From JAQBQQ01 sp964633955 (lineage in GTDB: Bacteria > Patescibacteriota > Gracilibacteria > Peribacterales > Peribacteraceae): 14,420 bases of DNA. How positions within the stretch are numbered: the first letter of the stretch is position 1; each line of letters begins with the position of its first letter. A program made the position numbers and the translations under genes. The stretch is from the NCBI GenBank assembly GCA_964633955.1, contig CAZWIA010000028.1, positions 1-14,420 of the forward strand, given 5' to 3'. The notes under the pieces are model-generated. The model was not told where the DNA came from. It saw only the letters and a program-made list of their open reading frames with translations, and ran no database searches. Positions 1-5,698 of the stretch are shown here, piece by piece.

Positions 1-240
1 TCACACCGCCGCCCGCGGGATGAGCCAGAGGATGGGCGTGAGGAGCAGCGTGGTGGTATTGGTCAGGTAGGCGATGGACCAGAAGAAGAGGAACGCAGCC
101 AGGATGACGATGAAGTTGTAGACGCCGCCCACGGCGTTCATCCACTCGGCTTCACCCAGGAAGTCCCCGGCCTTCTGGCGGTAGCGGACCAGGAGGTAGG
201 AGAAGTAGATGCCGATCAGGCTGAGGATGAGGCGCTGCAT
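1..240 (-). CDS. Small integral membrane protein, unknown function (79 aa)
   Basis: I do not recognise a family. The 79-residue product has a hydrophobic segment at about residues 3-19, a short loop rich in charged residues (RYRQKAGDFLGEAEW, about 19-33), a second strongly hydrophobic segment at about 41-58 and a hydrophobic C-terminus from about 64. That suggests two, perhaps three, membrane passes. The stop (TGA) is at the window edge, so the gene is complete. Its ATG begins one base after the thioredoxin stop codon and has no Shine-Dalgarno sequence of its own at normal spacing, so translation is probably coupled to thioredoxin in a two-gene operon. A membrane partner for the thioredoxin is conceivable, but the protein has no cysteine, so it is not itself a redox relay. 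That it is a real gene rests on the tight spacing and the clean membrane pattern. Confidence 0.7.
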   Translation of the reverse strand: MQRLILSLIGIYFSYLLVRYRQKAGDFLGEAEWMNAVGGVYNFIVILAAFLFFWSIAYLTNTTTLLLTPILWLIPRAAV

Positions 241-241
241 G

Positions 242-568
242 CTAGGCGGCCAGAGCGGCGTTGATCTCCTGCTGCATGTCGTCTTTGGTGCGGGCGCCCA
301 CCCAGGTGCGCACGGGCTGTCCGCCCTTGAAGATGATGAAGGTGGGGATGCTCATGATGCCGAACCGGCCCGGCACCTCCATGTTCTCATCCACGTTCAT
401 CTTGGCCATTTTGATCTGTCCCTGCATCTCCTGTCCCAGTTGCTCGATGAACGGCGCTACCATCTTGCACGGCCCGCACCAGGGCGCCCAGAAATCCACC
501 ATCACGGGCAGATCGGACTTCAGGACTTCCGTCTCAAAGGTGGCGTCTGTGACATCAACGTGGGGCAT
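242..568 (-). CDS. trxA: Thioredoxin
   Basis: This 108-residue protein has the usual length of a cytoplasmic thioredoxin. It carries the active site WCGPC at residues 30-34, the buried Asp at 25 (DFW) and the cis-proline loop SIPTF with Pro75. It reduces disulfides in target proteins using electrons from thioredoxin reductase, which is not in this window. There is no signal peptide or membrane anchor. The start MPHVDVTDATF is the only sensible one. A TATACT -10 lies about 24 bases upstream, and the leader is C-rich with no Shine-Dalgarno. The downstream 79-residue membrane protein starts one base after the stop. The pgi-ruvA genes lie upstream on the same strand, separated by 150 bases containing a heptad repeat array and the thioredoxin promoter. 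Family assignment is secure; trxA is used as the generic symbol. Confidence 0.95.
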   Translation of the reverse strand: MPHVDVTDATFETEVLKSDLPVMVDFWAPWCGPCKMVAPFIEQLGQEMQGQIKMAKMNVDENMEVPGRFGIMSIPTFIIFKGGQPVRTWVGARTKDDMQQEINAALAA

Positions 569-591
569 GGGCGGAGGGGGAATTCAGGCCG

Positions 592-621
592 AGTATAAGG
601 TCCGGTTGAAGACGGTGCCAG
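592..621 (-). promoter_or_regulatory. Probable promoter of the trxA operon
   Basis: On the minus strand a CTGGCA (621-616, 4/6 to TTGACA) is followed after 18 bases by TATACT (597-592, 5/6 to TATAAT). The predicted start would give a leader of roughly 17 bases before the ATG at 568. The leader is C-rich and holds no Shine-Dalgarno. Called from sequence match only. Confidence 0.5.
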
Positions 622-643
622 GCGGAAGAACGTAGAATAGTGA

Positions 644-671
644 CGAGTTACAAGTTACGAGTTACGAGTTG
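644..671. repeat. Tandem heptad array (CRAGTTR x4)
   Basis: Four back-to-back 7-bp units: CGAGTTA (644-650), CAAGTTA (651-657), CGAGTTA (658-664), CGAGTTG (665-671). The array lies in the pgi-trxA gap, 48 bases beyond the pgi stop and just upstream of the trxA promoter. Related arrays with period 7, 8 or 9 occur in other intergenic gaps of this window. Function unknown. Confidence 0.8.
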
Positions 672-718
672 GGGAGGAAGCGCGCAACTTGCGGCTCCAC
701 GCTGGTGACCTGTCTGAT

Positions 719-2002
719 CTAGTCCTCCCGCCCGCGTGTCAGGATGCTCTTGGTCAGCTGCTTCCCTAATTCGACTCCCGGCTGGCCGTAGGGATCAATG
801 CGGTACAGGCGTCCCAGGAAGACCACCTCCGTGAGCAGCAGGAAGAAGAGCTGGCCCAGGTGATAGGAATCCAAGGTAGGCAGGGTGACGGTCACGGACG
901 GCCGCTTGACCTGCGTGAGGGCTTGGCTGGTACCCAGGTAGCAGGCGTCCATGAGCTGTCCAAAGCTCTTGCCGGCCAGGTAGCGGTACGGCTCCGGCAG
1001 GTCGGTTGGCAGCGTGAGGCGTGGCTTCTCCGCCTCCGTGATAAATAGGTGCCACATGCGGCGGGGTCCCTGCATCCACTGCTGGAGCAGGGAGTGCTGG
1101 TCCTGGGTGCCGATCGCGGCCAGCGGGATGGGATTATCCGTCTCCACCTTGCCCAGGCTCTCCGCGATGAGCTGCTGGTTCCAGCGGGCGATAGACTGCA
1201 GCCGCTGGGAGTAGGGCATGATGACGCGCACGGGGTAGTTCCGCTTGGTATCCAGGAGGAACTGGATGGTGGAGAGCAGGCACGCGGGATTCTCATCCAG
1301 GATGGGCTCCTGGCAGAGGGTGTCCATCTCCTTGGCGCCGCGCACAAACGCGTCCACATCCCCGCCAAGGAGCGCCAGCGGCAGGAGGCCCACGGGCGTG
1401 AAGATGGAGTAGCGGCCGCCCACGTCCGGCGGGATGGGTAGCATGGGGATCCCTTCATCCACGCAGAAATCGTGCAGGAAACCCGCTTCCGGATCCGTCA
1501 CGGCTATGACCCGTTCGTACGCCTTGCCGCGGCGCACCTGCTTGAGCTGGTCGTAGCAGCTGAAGAAGACGCTCATGGATTCCAGGGTCTCCCCGGATTT
1601 GCTCACAATGATCACGAGCGTGGTCCGCCAGTCCACCGTGCGGAATACCCTCTGCAGGGCGGCGGGATCCAACGTGTCCAAGATGATGAACGCGGTGCTC
1701 TCCGGTTCCTGGAAGACTTCCTGCACCACCTGCGGTCCCAGCGCGGACCCGCCGATGCCGATCCACAGGATGGTCTCAATGCCTTCCCCCTTCATGTGCA
1801 GCGCCGCTTCCTTCACGCGGTCCACGGCGGTGCGGTCGTACGGGGCCATGGACCAGCCGTGCTCGCCGCGGGCGCGCTCCTTGAGCCAGTCCTCCAGATG
1901 GCGCTTCATGGTGGTGCGCAGGGCCGTGACCTCCTGGTCCGGTATGCCCAGGGACGGAGTGATGGCCTTGGCCAGGGCGGCGGTGATATCCAGGTGCAGC
2001 AT
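719..2002 (-). CDS. pgi: Glucose-6-phosphate isomerase
   Basis: This cytoplasmic enzyme interconverts glucose 6-phosphate and fructose 6-phosphate. At 427 residues it is of the short bacterial type (near 430-450). Visible signatures are the sugar-phosphate-binding loop IGIGGSALGP (81-90), SKSGETLE (134-141), the GGRYS segment (195-199), AESLGK with the probable catalytic Glu281, GTQDQHS with His303, and the C-terminal PYGQPGVELGK with Lys414. All expected catalytic positions look intact. The start MLHLDITAAL lies 18 bases after the ruvA stop, so the two are probably co-transcribed; no Shine-Dalgarno precedes it. There is no clear U-tract terminator after the stop. A GTTAC heptad array begins 48 bases beyond the stop (in the direction of transcription). 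Assignment is firm. Confidence 0.95.
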   Translation of the reverse strand: MLHLDITAALAKAITPSLGIPDQEVTALRTTMKRHLEDWLKERARGEHGWSMAPYDRTAVDRVKEAALHMKGEGIETILWIGIGGSALGPQVVQEVFQEPESTAFIILDTLDPAALQRVFRTVDWRTTLVIIVSKSGETLESMSVFFSCYDQLKQVRRGKAYERVIAVTDPEAGFLHDFCVDEGIPMLPIPPDVGGRYSIFTPVGLLPLALLGGDVDAFVRGAKEMDTLCQEPILDENPACLLSTIQFLLDTKRNYPVRVIMPYSQRLQSIARWNQQLIAESLGKVETDNPIPLAAIGTQDQHSLLQQWMQGPRRMWHLFITEAEKPRLTLPTDLPEPYRYLAGKSFGQLMDACYLGTSQALTQVKRPSVTVTLPTLDSYHLGQLFFLLLTEVVFLGRLYRIDPYGQPGVELGKQLTKSILTRGRED

Positions 2003-2020
2003 GGCGCGGAGTGGAAGGGG

Positions 2021-2608
2021 CTAGAGCGATCGCAGGGCTGTGGCAACCCGCTCCTCCGTGGTGGCCACGTCCGGCGGCAGATCCCGGAGCGCGCGGAGGA
2101 TCGTCTGGCGATCGTAGCCGAGCGAGGCCAGCGCGGCGACGGCGTCTTGGTCGAACTCATGACGCGCGGGCGCGTCTGCCTGGCCGGCCGGACTGCCAAA
2201 GAGGTCCGGTCGCTTCTCAAAGAGCGACTTGAGTTCTAAAAGCAGCTTCTCCGCGGACTTCTGACCAATGCCCTTCACCGTGCGCAGCAGCCGCTCATCC
2301 TGTTCGGCCACGGCCTGCTGGAGGAGCGGGCGCGGTACGGCGCAGAGTTCCAGCGCCGTCTTGGGTCCGATGCCGGGCATCTTCAGGAATTCTTCAAACA
2401 GCGTGACGCCCGCCCGGTCGGGAAAGCCAAACAGCTCCAACCGGTCTTCCCGCACGTAAGTGTGCGTCCAGAGCAGGGTGATCTGGCCCTCCTGGACTTC
2501 ATCCCAGAACGACGCCGGCACGCTCACGCCGTAGCCCGTTCCCTGCACGTCTACCACGATCTCTCCTGGATCAAGGCGGTGGATGGAGCCGCGTAGCGTG
2601 GCGATCAT
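2021..2608 (-). CDS. ruvA: Holliday junction branch migration protein RuvA
   Basis: RuvA binds four-way DNA junctions and loads the RuvB motor for branch migration in recombinational repair. Counting from the chosen start, the product is 195 residues, close to the usual 190-205. It begins with the typical MIATLRGSI OB-fold strand and has two helix-hairpin-helix motifs: MPGIGPKTALEL (about 77-88) and VKGIGQKSAEKLLLELK (about 111-127). A flexible linker (about 135-152) leads to the C-terminal RuvB-binding domain (DAVAALASLGY, 155-165). An upstream in-frame ATG at 2734 would add 42 residues, but these are encoded by a 9-bp tandem repeat and match nothing in RuvA, so that start is rejected. A weak extended -10 sits six bases before the chosen ATG. 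RuvB and RuvC are not in this window; pgi follows after 18 bases. Confidence 0.95.
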   Translation of the reverse strand: MIATLRGSIHRLDPGEIVVDVQGTGYGVSVPASFWDEVQEGQITLLWTHTYVREDRLELFGFPDRAGVTLFEEFLKMPGIGPKTALELCAVPRPLLQQAVAEQDERLLRTVKGIGQKSAEKLLLELKSLFEKRPDLFGSPAGQADAPARHEFDQDAVAALASLGYDRQTILRALRDLPPDVATTEERVATALRSL

Positions 2609-2614
2609 GGGGGG

Positions 2615-2623
2615 AGGGTAACA
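2615..2623 (-). promoter_or_regulatory. Possible extended -10 element for ruvA
   Basis: The minus strand reads TGTTACCCT (2623-2615), which fits a TGn plus TAnnnT extended -10, but the hexamer matches TATAAT at only three positions and no -35 is visible. Six bases separate it from the ruvA ATG, so transcription would begin at the start codon. Weak alone; it gains some support from the same geometry at other genes here. Confidence 0.3.
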
Positions 2624-2665
2624 GAGAGGTGCGGTGAGGGCGAGATAGTGGTTTGACGGATGCAG

Positions 2666-2701
2666 GGTGAAAACGGTGAAAAGGGTGACAATGGTTACAA
2701 G
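2666..2701. repeat. Tandem 9-bp repeat (GGTGAAAAC-like x4)
   Basis: GGTGA or GGTTA recurs every 9 bases at 2666, 2675, 2684 and 2693: GGTGAAAAC, GGTGAAAAG, GGTGACAAT, GGTTACAAG. It lies in the divergent ruvA/M23 promoter region. The last units contain GTTACAAG, linking it to the heptad and octad arrays elsewhere in the window. Confidence 0.75.
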
Positions 2702-2745
2702 GAGAGGATTGATCCTTTTTATCCTTTCTGTCATTTCACCGTTTT
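2670..2745. repeat. 12-bp perfect inverted repeat between divergent genes
   Basis: AAAACGGTGAAA (2670-2681) is the exact reverse complement of TTTCACCGTTTT (2734-2745), with 52 bases between. The left arm is part of the 9-bp tandem array. Both arms have TGACA just inside (2686-2690, and its complement at 2729-2733). It could form a cruciform or bind a dimeric regulator of both divergent promoters; neither is shown. Confidence 0.6.
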
Positions 2746-2791
2746 TACCGTCCCATAGTCTAATATTTGCATAGTAAAGACTTACGTGTTG

Positions 2792-2800
2792 TGATATAAT
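2792..2800 (+). promoter_or_regulatory. Extended -10 promoter of the M23 peptidase gene
   Basis: TGATATAAT is a perfect extended -10 (TG, one base, TATAAT at 2795-2800). No good -35 is at 16-18 bases, as is usual for extended -10 promoters. The ATG at 2809 is eight bases past the hexamer, predicting a start near 2807 and an essentially leaderless mRNA. Confidence 0.7.
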
Positions 2801-2808
2801 TATAGGAA

Positions 2809-4122
2809 ATGCACACCCTCAACCGGTTCCTGGTCTGGTGCGTGATGAGCGTCCTGCTCGTCCCGCTCGTCACGCGGGCGGTGGAGCCCACGGGAACCGG
2901 CAGTGCGCCGGGTGACCAGGTGCGCATTGCGGATTCTCTCAAACGTGCGCGTGGTGAGTACGTGCTGCGTGACGGGATCAAGGAGGCGCAGCTCCTCAAC
3001 CAGGCCATGATCCAGGAGGCGGAGAAGCACCTGCGCCAGGTGGGCGAGCAGCGGCGGGAGGCGCGCCTGAGAGTGGCGCATCTGCGGCGGGAGCTTGCGC
3101 GGATAGAGCGGCGGTCCTCCGGTGCTGTTCTGGATCTTGAGCGCATCCGCGTGCTGGCCGCGCAGGAGAAAGAGGCGCTCGTGAGTCTCCTGCGCCTGAC
3201 CCACCTGCGCGCGGTGACCCTGCCATCCGCCCAGGCGGCGGGCATCCGGCTGACCGTTCTGCAGCTTGTAGGGGACAGCTTGGGGCAGGAGGTGGACGGA
3301 GGCCTGCGCGCGGTGGCGCTCCGGCGGATCCGTGAGGAGCTTCTTTCAGCCCTGGGCCGGACGCAGGAGGAACTCCGCGGGCGGATAGCCGGTCTGGACC
3401 GTAACACGCGCGGCTACGTGGAGCGGTTGATGGAGGCAGAAGCCCTCTATGAGCAAGCATCCAAAGAGTACCGGGAGACGCAGCGGCGGATTGCCATTGC
3501 GCGGAACGAGGTGCCGATAAGCGACGAGCAGAAGGCGGAAGAAGCAGCCACCATGCGGGAAGTGGCGGCGCATGTGCGCAGTGTTCAGGGCCAGCTCAAG
3601 CGCATTGATGTGCGCGTCACGCGCAAGGTGGAGCGGGATCTCATCCGCCTGCGCCTCCTGGACCCCAAGCCCGGCGAGTACACGCCGGAGGCGCCGGAGG
3701 AGCTCCCCGGGGAAGCGGGCGAGTTCCAGTGGCCGGTCACGGGGCCAATTTCCGCTGGCTTCCGGGACGCGCGGTACCGCCGGTACTTTGGCTTCCCTCA
3801 CAACGCCGTGGATATCGTGGTGCGGCAGGGGACGCCGGTGCGGAGCGCCGGGGACGGCGTGGTCTTTGTGGTCCGGGACGGTGGCGCTAGGGGCTTCTCC
3901 TACGTCCTCATTGGCCACGGCGGTGGGTACACCACGCTCTACGGCCACCTCTCAGATCTCCACGTCCGCGCCGGGCAGGCGGTGAAGCGGGGAGAGGCGA
4001 TCGGGCTTTCCGGCGGCCAGCCCGGCACGCGCGGGGCGGGACCCTACACCACCGGCGCGCACCTCCATTTCCAGGTCACCAAGAACGGCGCGTTCGTGGA
4101 TCCGCTGGGAGTCCTGCCGTGA
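2809..4122 (+). CDS. Secreted M23-family murein endopeptidase with N-terminal coiled coil
   Basis: The 437-residue product starts with a Sec signal peptide (MHTLNRFLVWCVMSVLLVPLVTRA, likely cut after about residue 24). A long charged helical region follows (about 40-290, rich in E, R, Q and L in heptads) and then a C-terminal LytM/M23 zinc peptidase domain (about 305-437). The zinc and catalytic residues are present: His331 and Asp335 in HNAVD, and His418/His420 in HLHF. GHGGGYTTLYGHL is the usual core strand. The domain order resembles EnvC/NlpD-type amidase activators, but those often lack metal ligands, whereas this one should be an active endopeptidase cutting peptide cross-links in the wall during growth or division. 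It is a single gene behind an extended -10 promoter with nearly no leader. The next gene is convergent. Exact cellular partner unknown. Confidence 0.9.
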   Translation: MHTLNRFLVWCVMSVLLVPLVTRAVEPTGTGSAPGDQVRIADSLKRARGEYVLRDGIKEAQLLNQAMIQEAEKHLRQVGEQRREARLRVAHLRRELARIERRSSGAVLDLERIRVLAAQEKEALVSLLRLTHLRAVTLPSAQAAGIRLTVLQLVGDSLGQEVDGGLRAVALRRIREELLSALGRTQEELRGRIAGLDRNTRGYVERLMEAEALYEQASKEYRETQRRIAIARNEVPISDEQKAEEAATMREVAAHVRSVQGQLKRIDVRVTRKVERDLIRLRLLDPKPGEYTPEAPEELPGEAGEFQWPVTGPISAGFRDARYRRYFGFPHNAVDIVVRQGTPVRSAGDGVVFVVRDGGARGFSYVLIGHGGGYTTLYGHLSDLHVRAGQAVKRGEAIGLSGGQPGTRGAGPYTTGAHLHFQVTKNGAFVDPLGVLP

Positions 4123-4130
4123 CGCGGTGA

Positions 4131-4154
4131 GAATGTTACGAGATTACGATGTTG
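4131..4154. repeat. Tandem octad array (GTTA-containing x3)
   Basis: Three 8-bp units, GAATGTTA (4131-4138), CGAGATTA (4139-4146), CGATGTTG (4147-4154), start eight bases after the M23 stop and overlap the end of the convergent coiled-coil gene. They are related to the heptad arrays but have period 8. Confidence 0.55.
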
Positions 4155-4679
4155 GCACTTTGGCATGGCGTTCGAGATGACGAATGCGTTGCTCGTGGTT
4201 CTCCAGCCGGTCCTGGTGGGTCTGAATCTTGTCCTTGTGCACGCCTACCATGTCATAATGCAGGTTCTCCGCGACCAGGTCAAAGTGCTCTTTCATGCGG
4301 TCTTCCGATTCCCTGATGCGGGTTTCCGTCACGTTGATGATGTGGTTGGCCAGTTCCGCCATCTCCCCGNNNNNNNNNNNNNNNNNNNNNNNNNNNNNNN
4401 NNNNNNNNNNNNNNNNNNNNNNNNNNNNNNNNNNNNNNNNNNNNNNNNNNNNNNNNNNNNNNNNNNNNNCTTTGATGCTGCGATTTCCATTCGCAACTCG
4501 TCTCGCATCCCGACCATCTCCCCGCGCAGTTCTTCCTTTGATGCTGCGATTTCCATTCGCAACTCGTCTCGCATCCCGACCATCTCCCCGTGCAGGGATT
4601 CGCCTTGCGTACGGATTGCTTCCAGGACGATCTGGATATCCTGCTTGGTGGCCGGTGCTGTGGGATCTGCGGTGGTCAT
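4144..4679 (-). CDS. Coiled-coil protein with 22-residue repeats, interrupted by an assembly gap
   Basis: Reading leftward, the gene starts MTTADPTAPATKQDIQIVLE at 4679 and enters near-identical 22-residue units (EELRGEMVGMRDELRMEIAASK). The 100-N gap follows. It resumes with GEMAELANHIINVTETRI and ends ...HLERHAKVPTS. As written, the two halves are in different frames. However, the left flank ends inside a repeat unit and the right flank begins at a unit boundary. Restoring the 11 missing bases of the unit plus any number of 66-bp units rejoins both halves in frame, so the gene is probably intact and merely mis-sized. The whole protein is predicted helical and coiled coil, with no signal peptide or membrane segment. 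TKQDI-type N-termini are common in small phage or accessory coiled-coil proteins of unknown function. An extension upstream to 4827 is open but unsupported. Function unknown. Confidence 0.65.
4370..4469. other. Assembly gap (100 Ns)
   Basis: Exactly 100 Ns, the conventional placeholder, lie inside the 66-bp tandem repeat of the coiled-coil gene. From the flanks the real missing length should be 11 + 66n bases (n = 0, 1, 2...), because only that restores both the repeat phase and the reading frame. Confidence 0.95.
4470..4601. repeat. 66-bp tandem repeat within the coiled-coil gene
   Basis: Copies begin at 4470 and 4536. The first 55 bases of each (4470-4524 and 4536-4590) are identical, and the last 11 bases differ. 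The left side of the gap ends with CCATCTCCCCG (4359-4369), the matching end of that 55-base block, so at least one further copy boundary is hidden. Near-perfect identity suggests recent expansion or gene conversion. Confidence 0.9.
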
Positions 4680-4774
4680 GCAAGCAGTCTAGAGACCGGA
4701 GTGTACGCCGGAAGGGAACAGGGTGCAGAAAAAACCGACCGGACGCTGTTTGGGCCTTATGCAAGCGGTAATTG

Positions 4775-4798
4775 GCGTTCCGCGGTCCTGTGGAACGC
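4775..4798 (-). other. Stem-loop at the rsmI 3' end
   Basis: GCGTTCC (4775-4781) pairs perfectly with GGAACGC (4792-4798) around a 10-base loop, directly after the rsmI stop on the minus strand. No T-run follows the stem on either strand, so it is not a classical intrinsic terminator. It may still mark the mRNA end. Nothing else gene-like was seen in 4680-4798. Confidence 0.4.
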
Positions 4799-5497
4799 TC
4801 ACTCCTCGCCTTGGGTGCCGGCGCCATCCGCTCCGCCGATGATGATGACGAACTCGCCCTTCTTCACCAGCCTACTCACGATGCCGCTCAGTTCGGCCAC
4901 GGTAGTGCGGATCACATCCTCATGCATTTTCGTTAACTCGCGAGCGATCACCACGGGGCGGTCCGGCTGGGAGCGCAGGGCTTCCTCTATCTCACCGAGC
5001 GTCTTATCGATCCGATGGACGGACTCATAGAACACCAGTGTCCGCTCCTCGGTCGCAAAGCGGGAGATCAGCGTCTTGCGGCCTTTCTTGAGCGGGAGGA
5101 ACCCCAGGTAGACGAACTGGTTGATGGGCAGACCGCTGAGGCACAGCGCCGCCAGGAACGCGGCGGGCCCGGGGATCACCTGGATCTTCTGGGCCATCTT
5201 CACGGCTTCAGAGACCAGGGCGTAGCCCGGATCGGAAATGCCCGGTGTGCCGGCGTCGGACACCAGGACCAGGTGTTCGCCGGCCTCCAGTTTTTTGAGG
5301 ATCTGCCCCAGCCGCGTCTTGTCTGAATACCCATGGAAGGAGAGGAGCGGCTTCTTGGGGAGTTCGAGCAGTTTCAGGAGCGTCCCCGTCACCCGCGTAT
5401 CCTCGCAGACGATCGTGTCGCACGCTTCCAGCACCTCCTTAGCCCGCAGGGTGATGTCGCCAAGATTGCCGATGGGAGTGGAGACGATGGAGAGCAT
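4799..5497 (-). CDS. rsmI: 16S rRNA (cytidine1402-2'-O)-methyltransferase
   Basis: RsmI uses S-adenosylmethionine to 2'-O-methylate C1402 in the decoding centre of 16S rRNA. From the chosen start the protein has 232 residues and the family's tetrapyrrole-methylase fold. Visible motifs are SIVSTPIGNLGDIT (3-16), CEDTR (31-35), the SAM loop VSDAGTPGISDPG (79-91), IPGPAAFLAALCLSGLP (108-124), FYESVHR (156-162, usually FYESPHR) and ARELTK (185-190). It is shorter than E. coli RsmI (about 286) and lacks much of the C-terminal extension. The ORF continues upstream to an ATG at 5518, adding MTRCYLY, but these residues are encoded by a perfect palindrome and the family begins at the LSIVSTPIGN strand, so 5497 is preferred. 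No Shine-Dalgarno precedes either start. Confidence 0.93.
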   Translation of the reverse strand: MLSIVSTPIGNLGDITLRAKEVLEACDTIVCEDTRVTGTLLKLLELPKKPLLSFHGYSDKTRLGQILKKLEAGEHLVLVSDAGTPGISDPGYALVSEAVKMAQKIQVIPGPAAFLAALCLSGLPINQFVYLGFLPLKKGRKTLISRFATEERTLVFYESVHRIDKTLGEIEEALRSQPDRPVVIARELTKMHEDVIRTTVAELSGIVSRLVKKGEFVIIIGGADGAGTQGEE

Positions 5498-5503
5498 GTA
5501 CAG

Positions 5504-5531
5504 GTAGCAGCGAGTCATGACTCGCTGCTAC
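5504..5531. repeat. Perfect 28-bp palindrome upstream of rsmI
   Basis: GTAGCAGCGAGTCA (5504-5517) is followed with no spacer by its exact reverse complement TGACTCGCTGCTAC (5518-5531). It lies six bases before the preferred rsmI ATG. It could be a dimeric operator, a cruciform-prone site or a REP-like element; if transcribed, it would put a strong hairpin in front of the rsmI start. Confidence 0.85.
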
Positions 5532-5560
5532 GGACAATAGCGAGCGCATTGACACCGTAG

Positions 5561-5626
5561 CCCCTGCCGAGAGGCGCGGCGAGGGGAGGGGATTGACATA
5601 CGTGATGAGTATGCTGCTTTGCAGCA
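5561..5626. other. Two hairpins in the rsmI/gyrA intergenic region
   Basis: CCCCTGCCG (5561-5569) pairs with CGGC (5577-5580) and AGGGG (5582-5586), with a bulged G at 5581. TGCTGC (5612-5617) pairs with GCAGCA (5621-5626) around TTT. A perfect TTGACA lies between them at 5593-5598, but no -10 is at the right distance on the plus strand. Role unclear. Confidence 0.4.
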
Positions 5627-5648
5627 CACAAAATTGATCCTGCAGTCT

Positions 5649-5675
5649 TTGAATGCGCGGAATTTGCGGTATGAT
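5649..5675 (+). promoter_or_regulatory. Possible gyrA promoter
   Basis: TTGAAT (5649-5654, 4/6) and TATGAT (5670-5675, 5/6) are separated by 15 bases, slightly short. A start near 5682 would leave a leader of about 17 bases with no Shine-Dalgarno before the ATG at 5699. Confidence 0.4.
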
Positions 5676-5698
5676 CCGGTCGATCACCTGTTTTTCCT

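Noticed and set aside
644..671. CRISPR array
   Set aside because: Units are 7 bp with no spacers; no other array in the window has repeat-spacer structure and no cas gene is present.
2021..2734. Longer RuvA starting at 2734 with 42 extra N-terminal residues
   Set aside because: The extension is encoded by the 9-bp tandem repeat and gives a periodic VT/FT hydrophobic peptide; RuvA proteins begin at MIATLRG.
4144..4679. Frameshifted pseudogene reading of the coiled-coil gene
   Set aside because: The frame change exists only because the gap is drawn as 100 Ns; the repeat phase on both flanks predicts an in-frame join.
4799..5518. RsmI start at the ATG in the centre of the palindrome
   Set aside because: The extra residues MTRCYLY come from palindrome sequence; the family begins at LSIVSTPIGN, so the ATG at 5497 is preferred, though not proven.
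5593..5621. Perfect TTGACA (5593-5598) as the gyrA -35
   Set aside because: No -10-like hexamer lies 16-18 bases downstream; TATGCT is only 11 bases away, and a better-placed pair lies nearer the gene.
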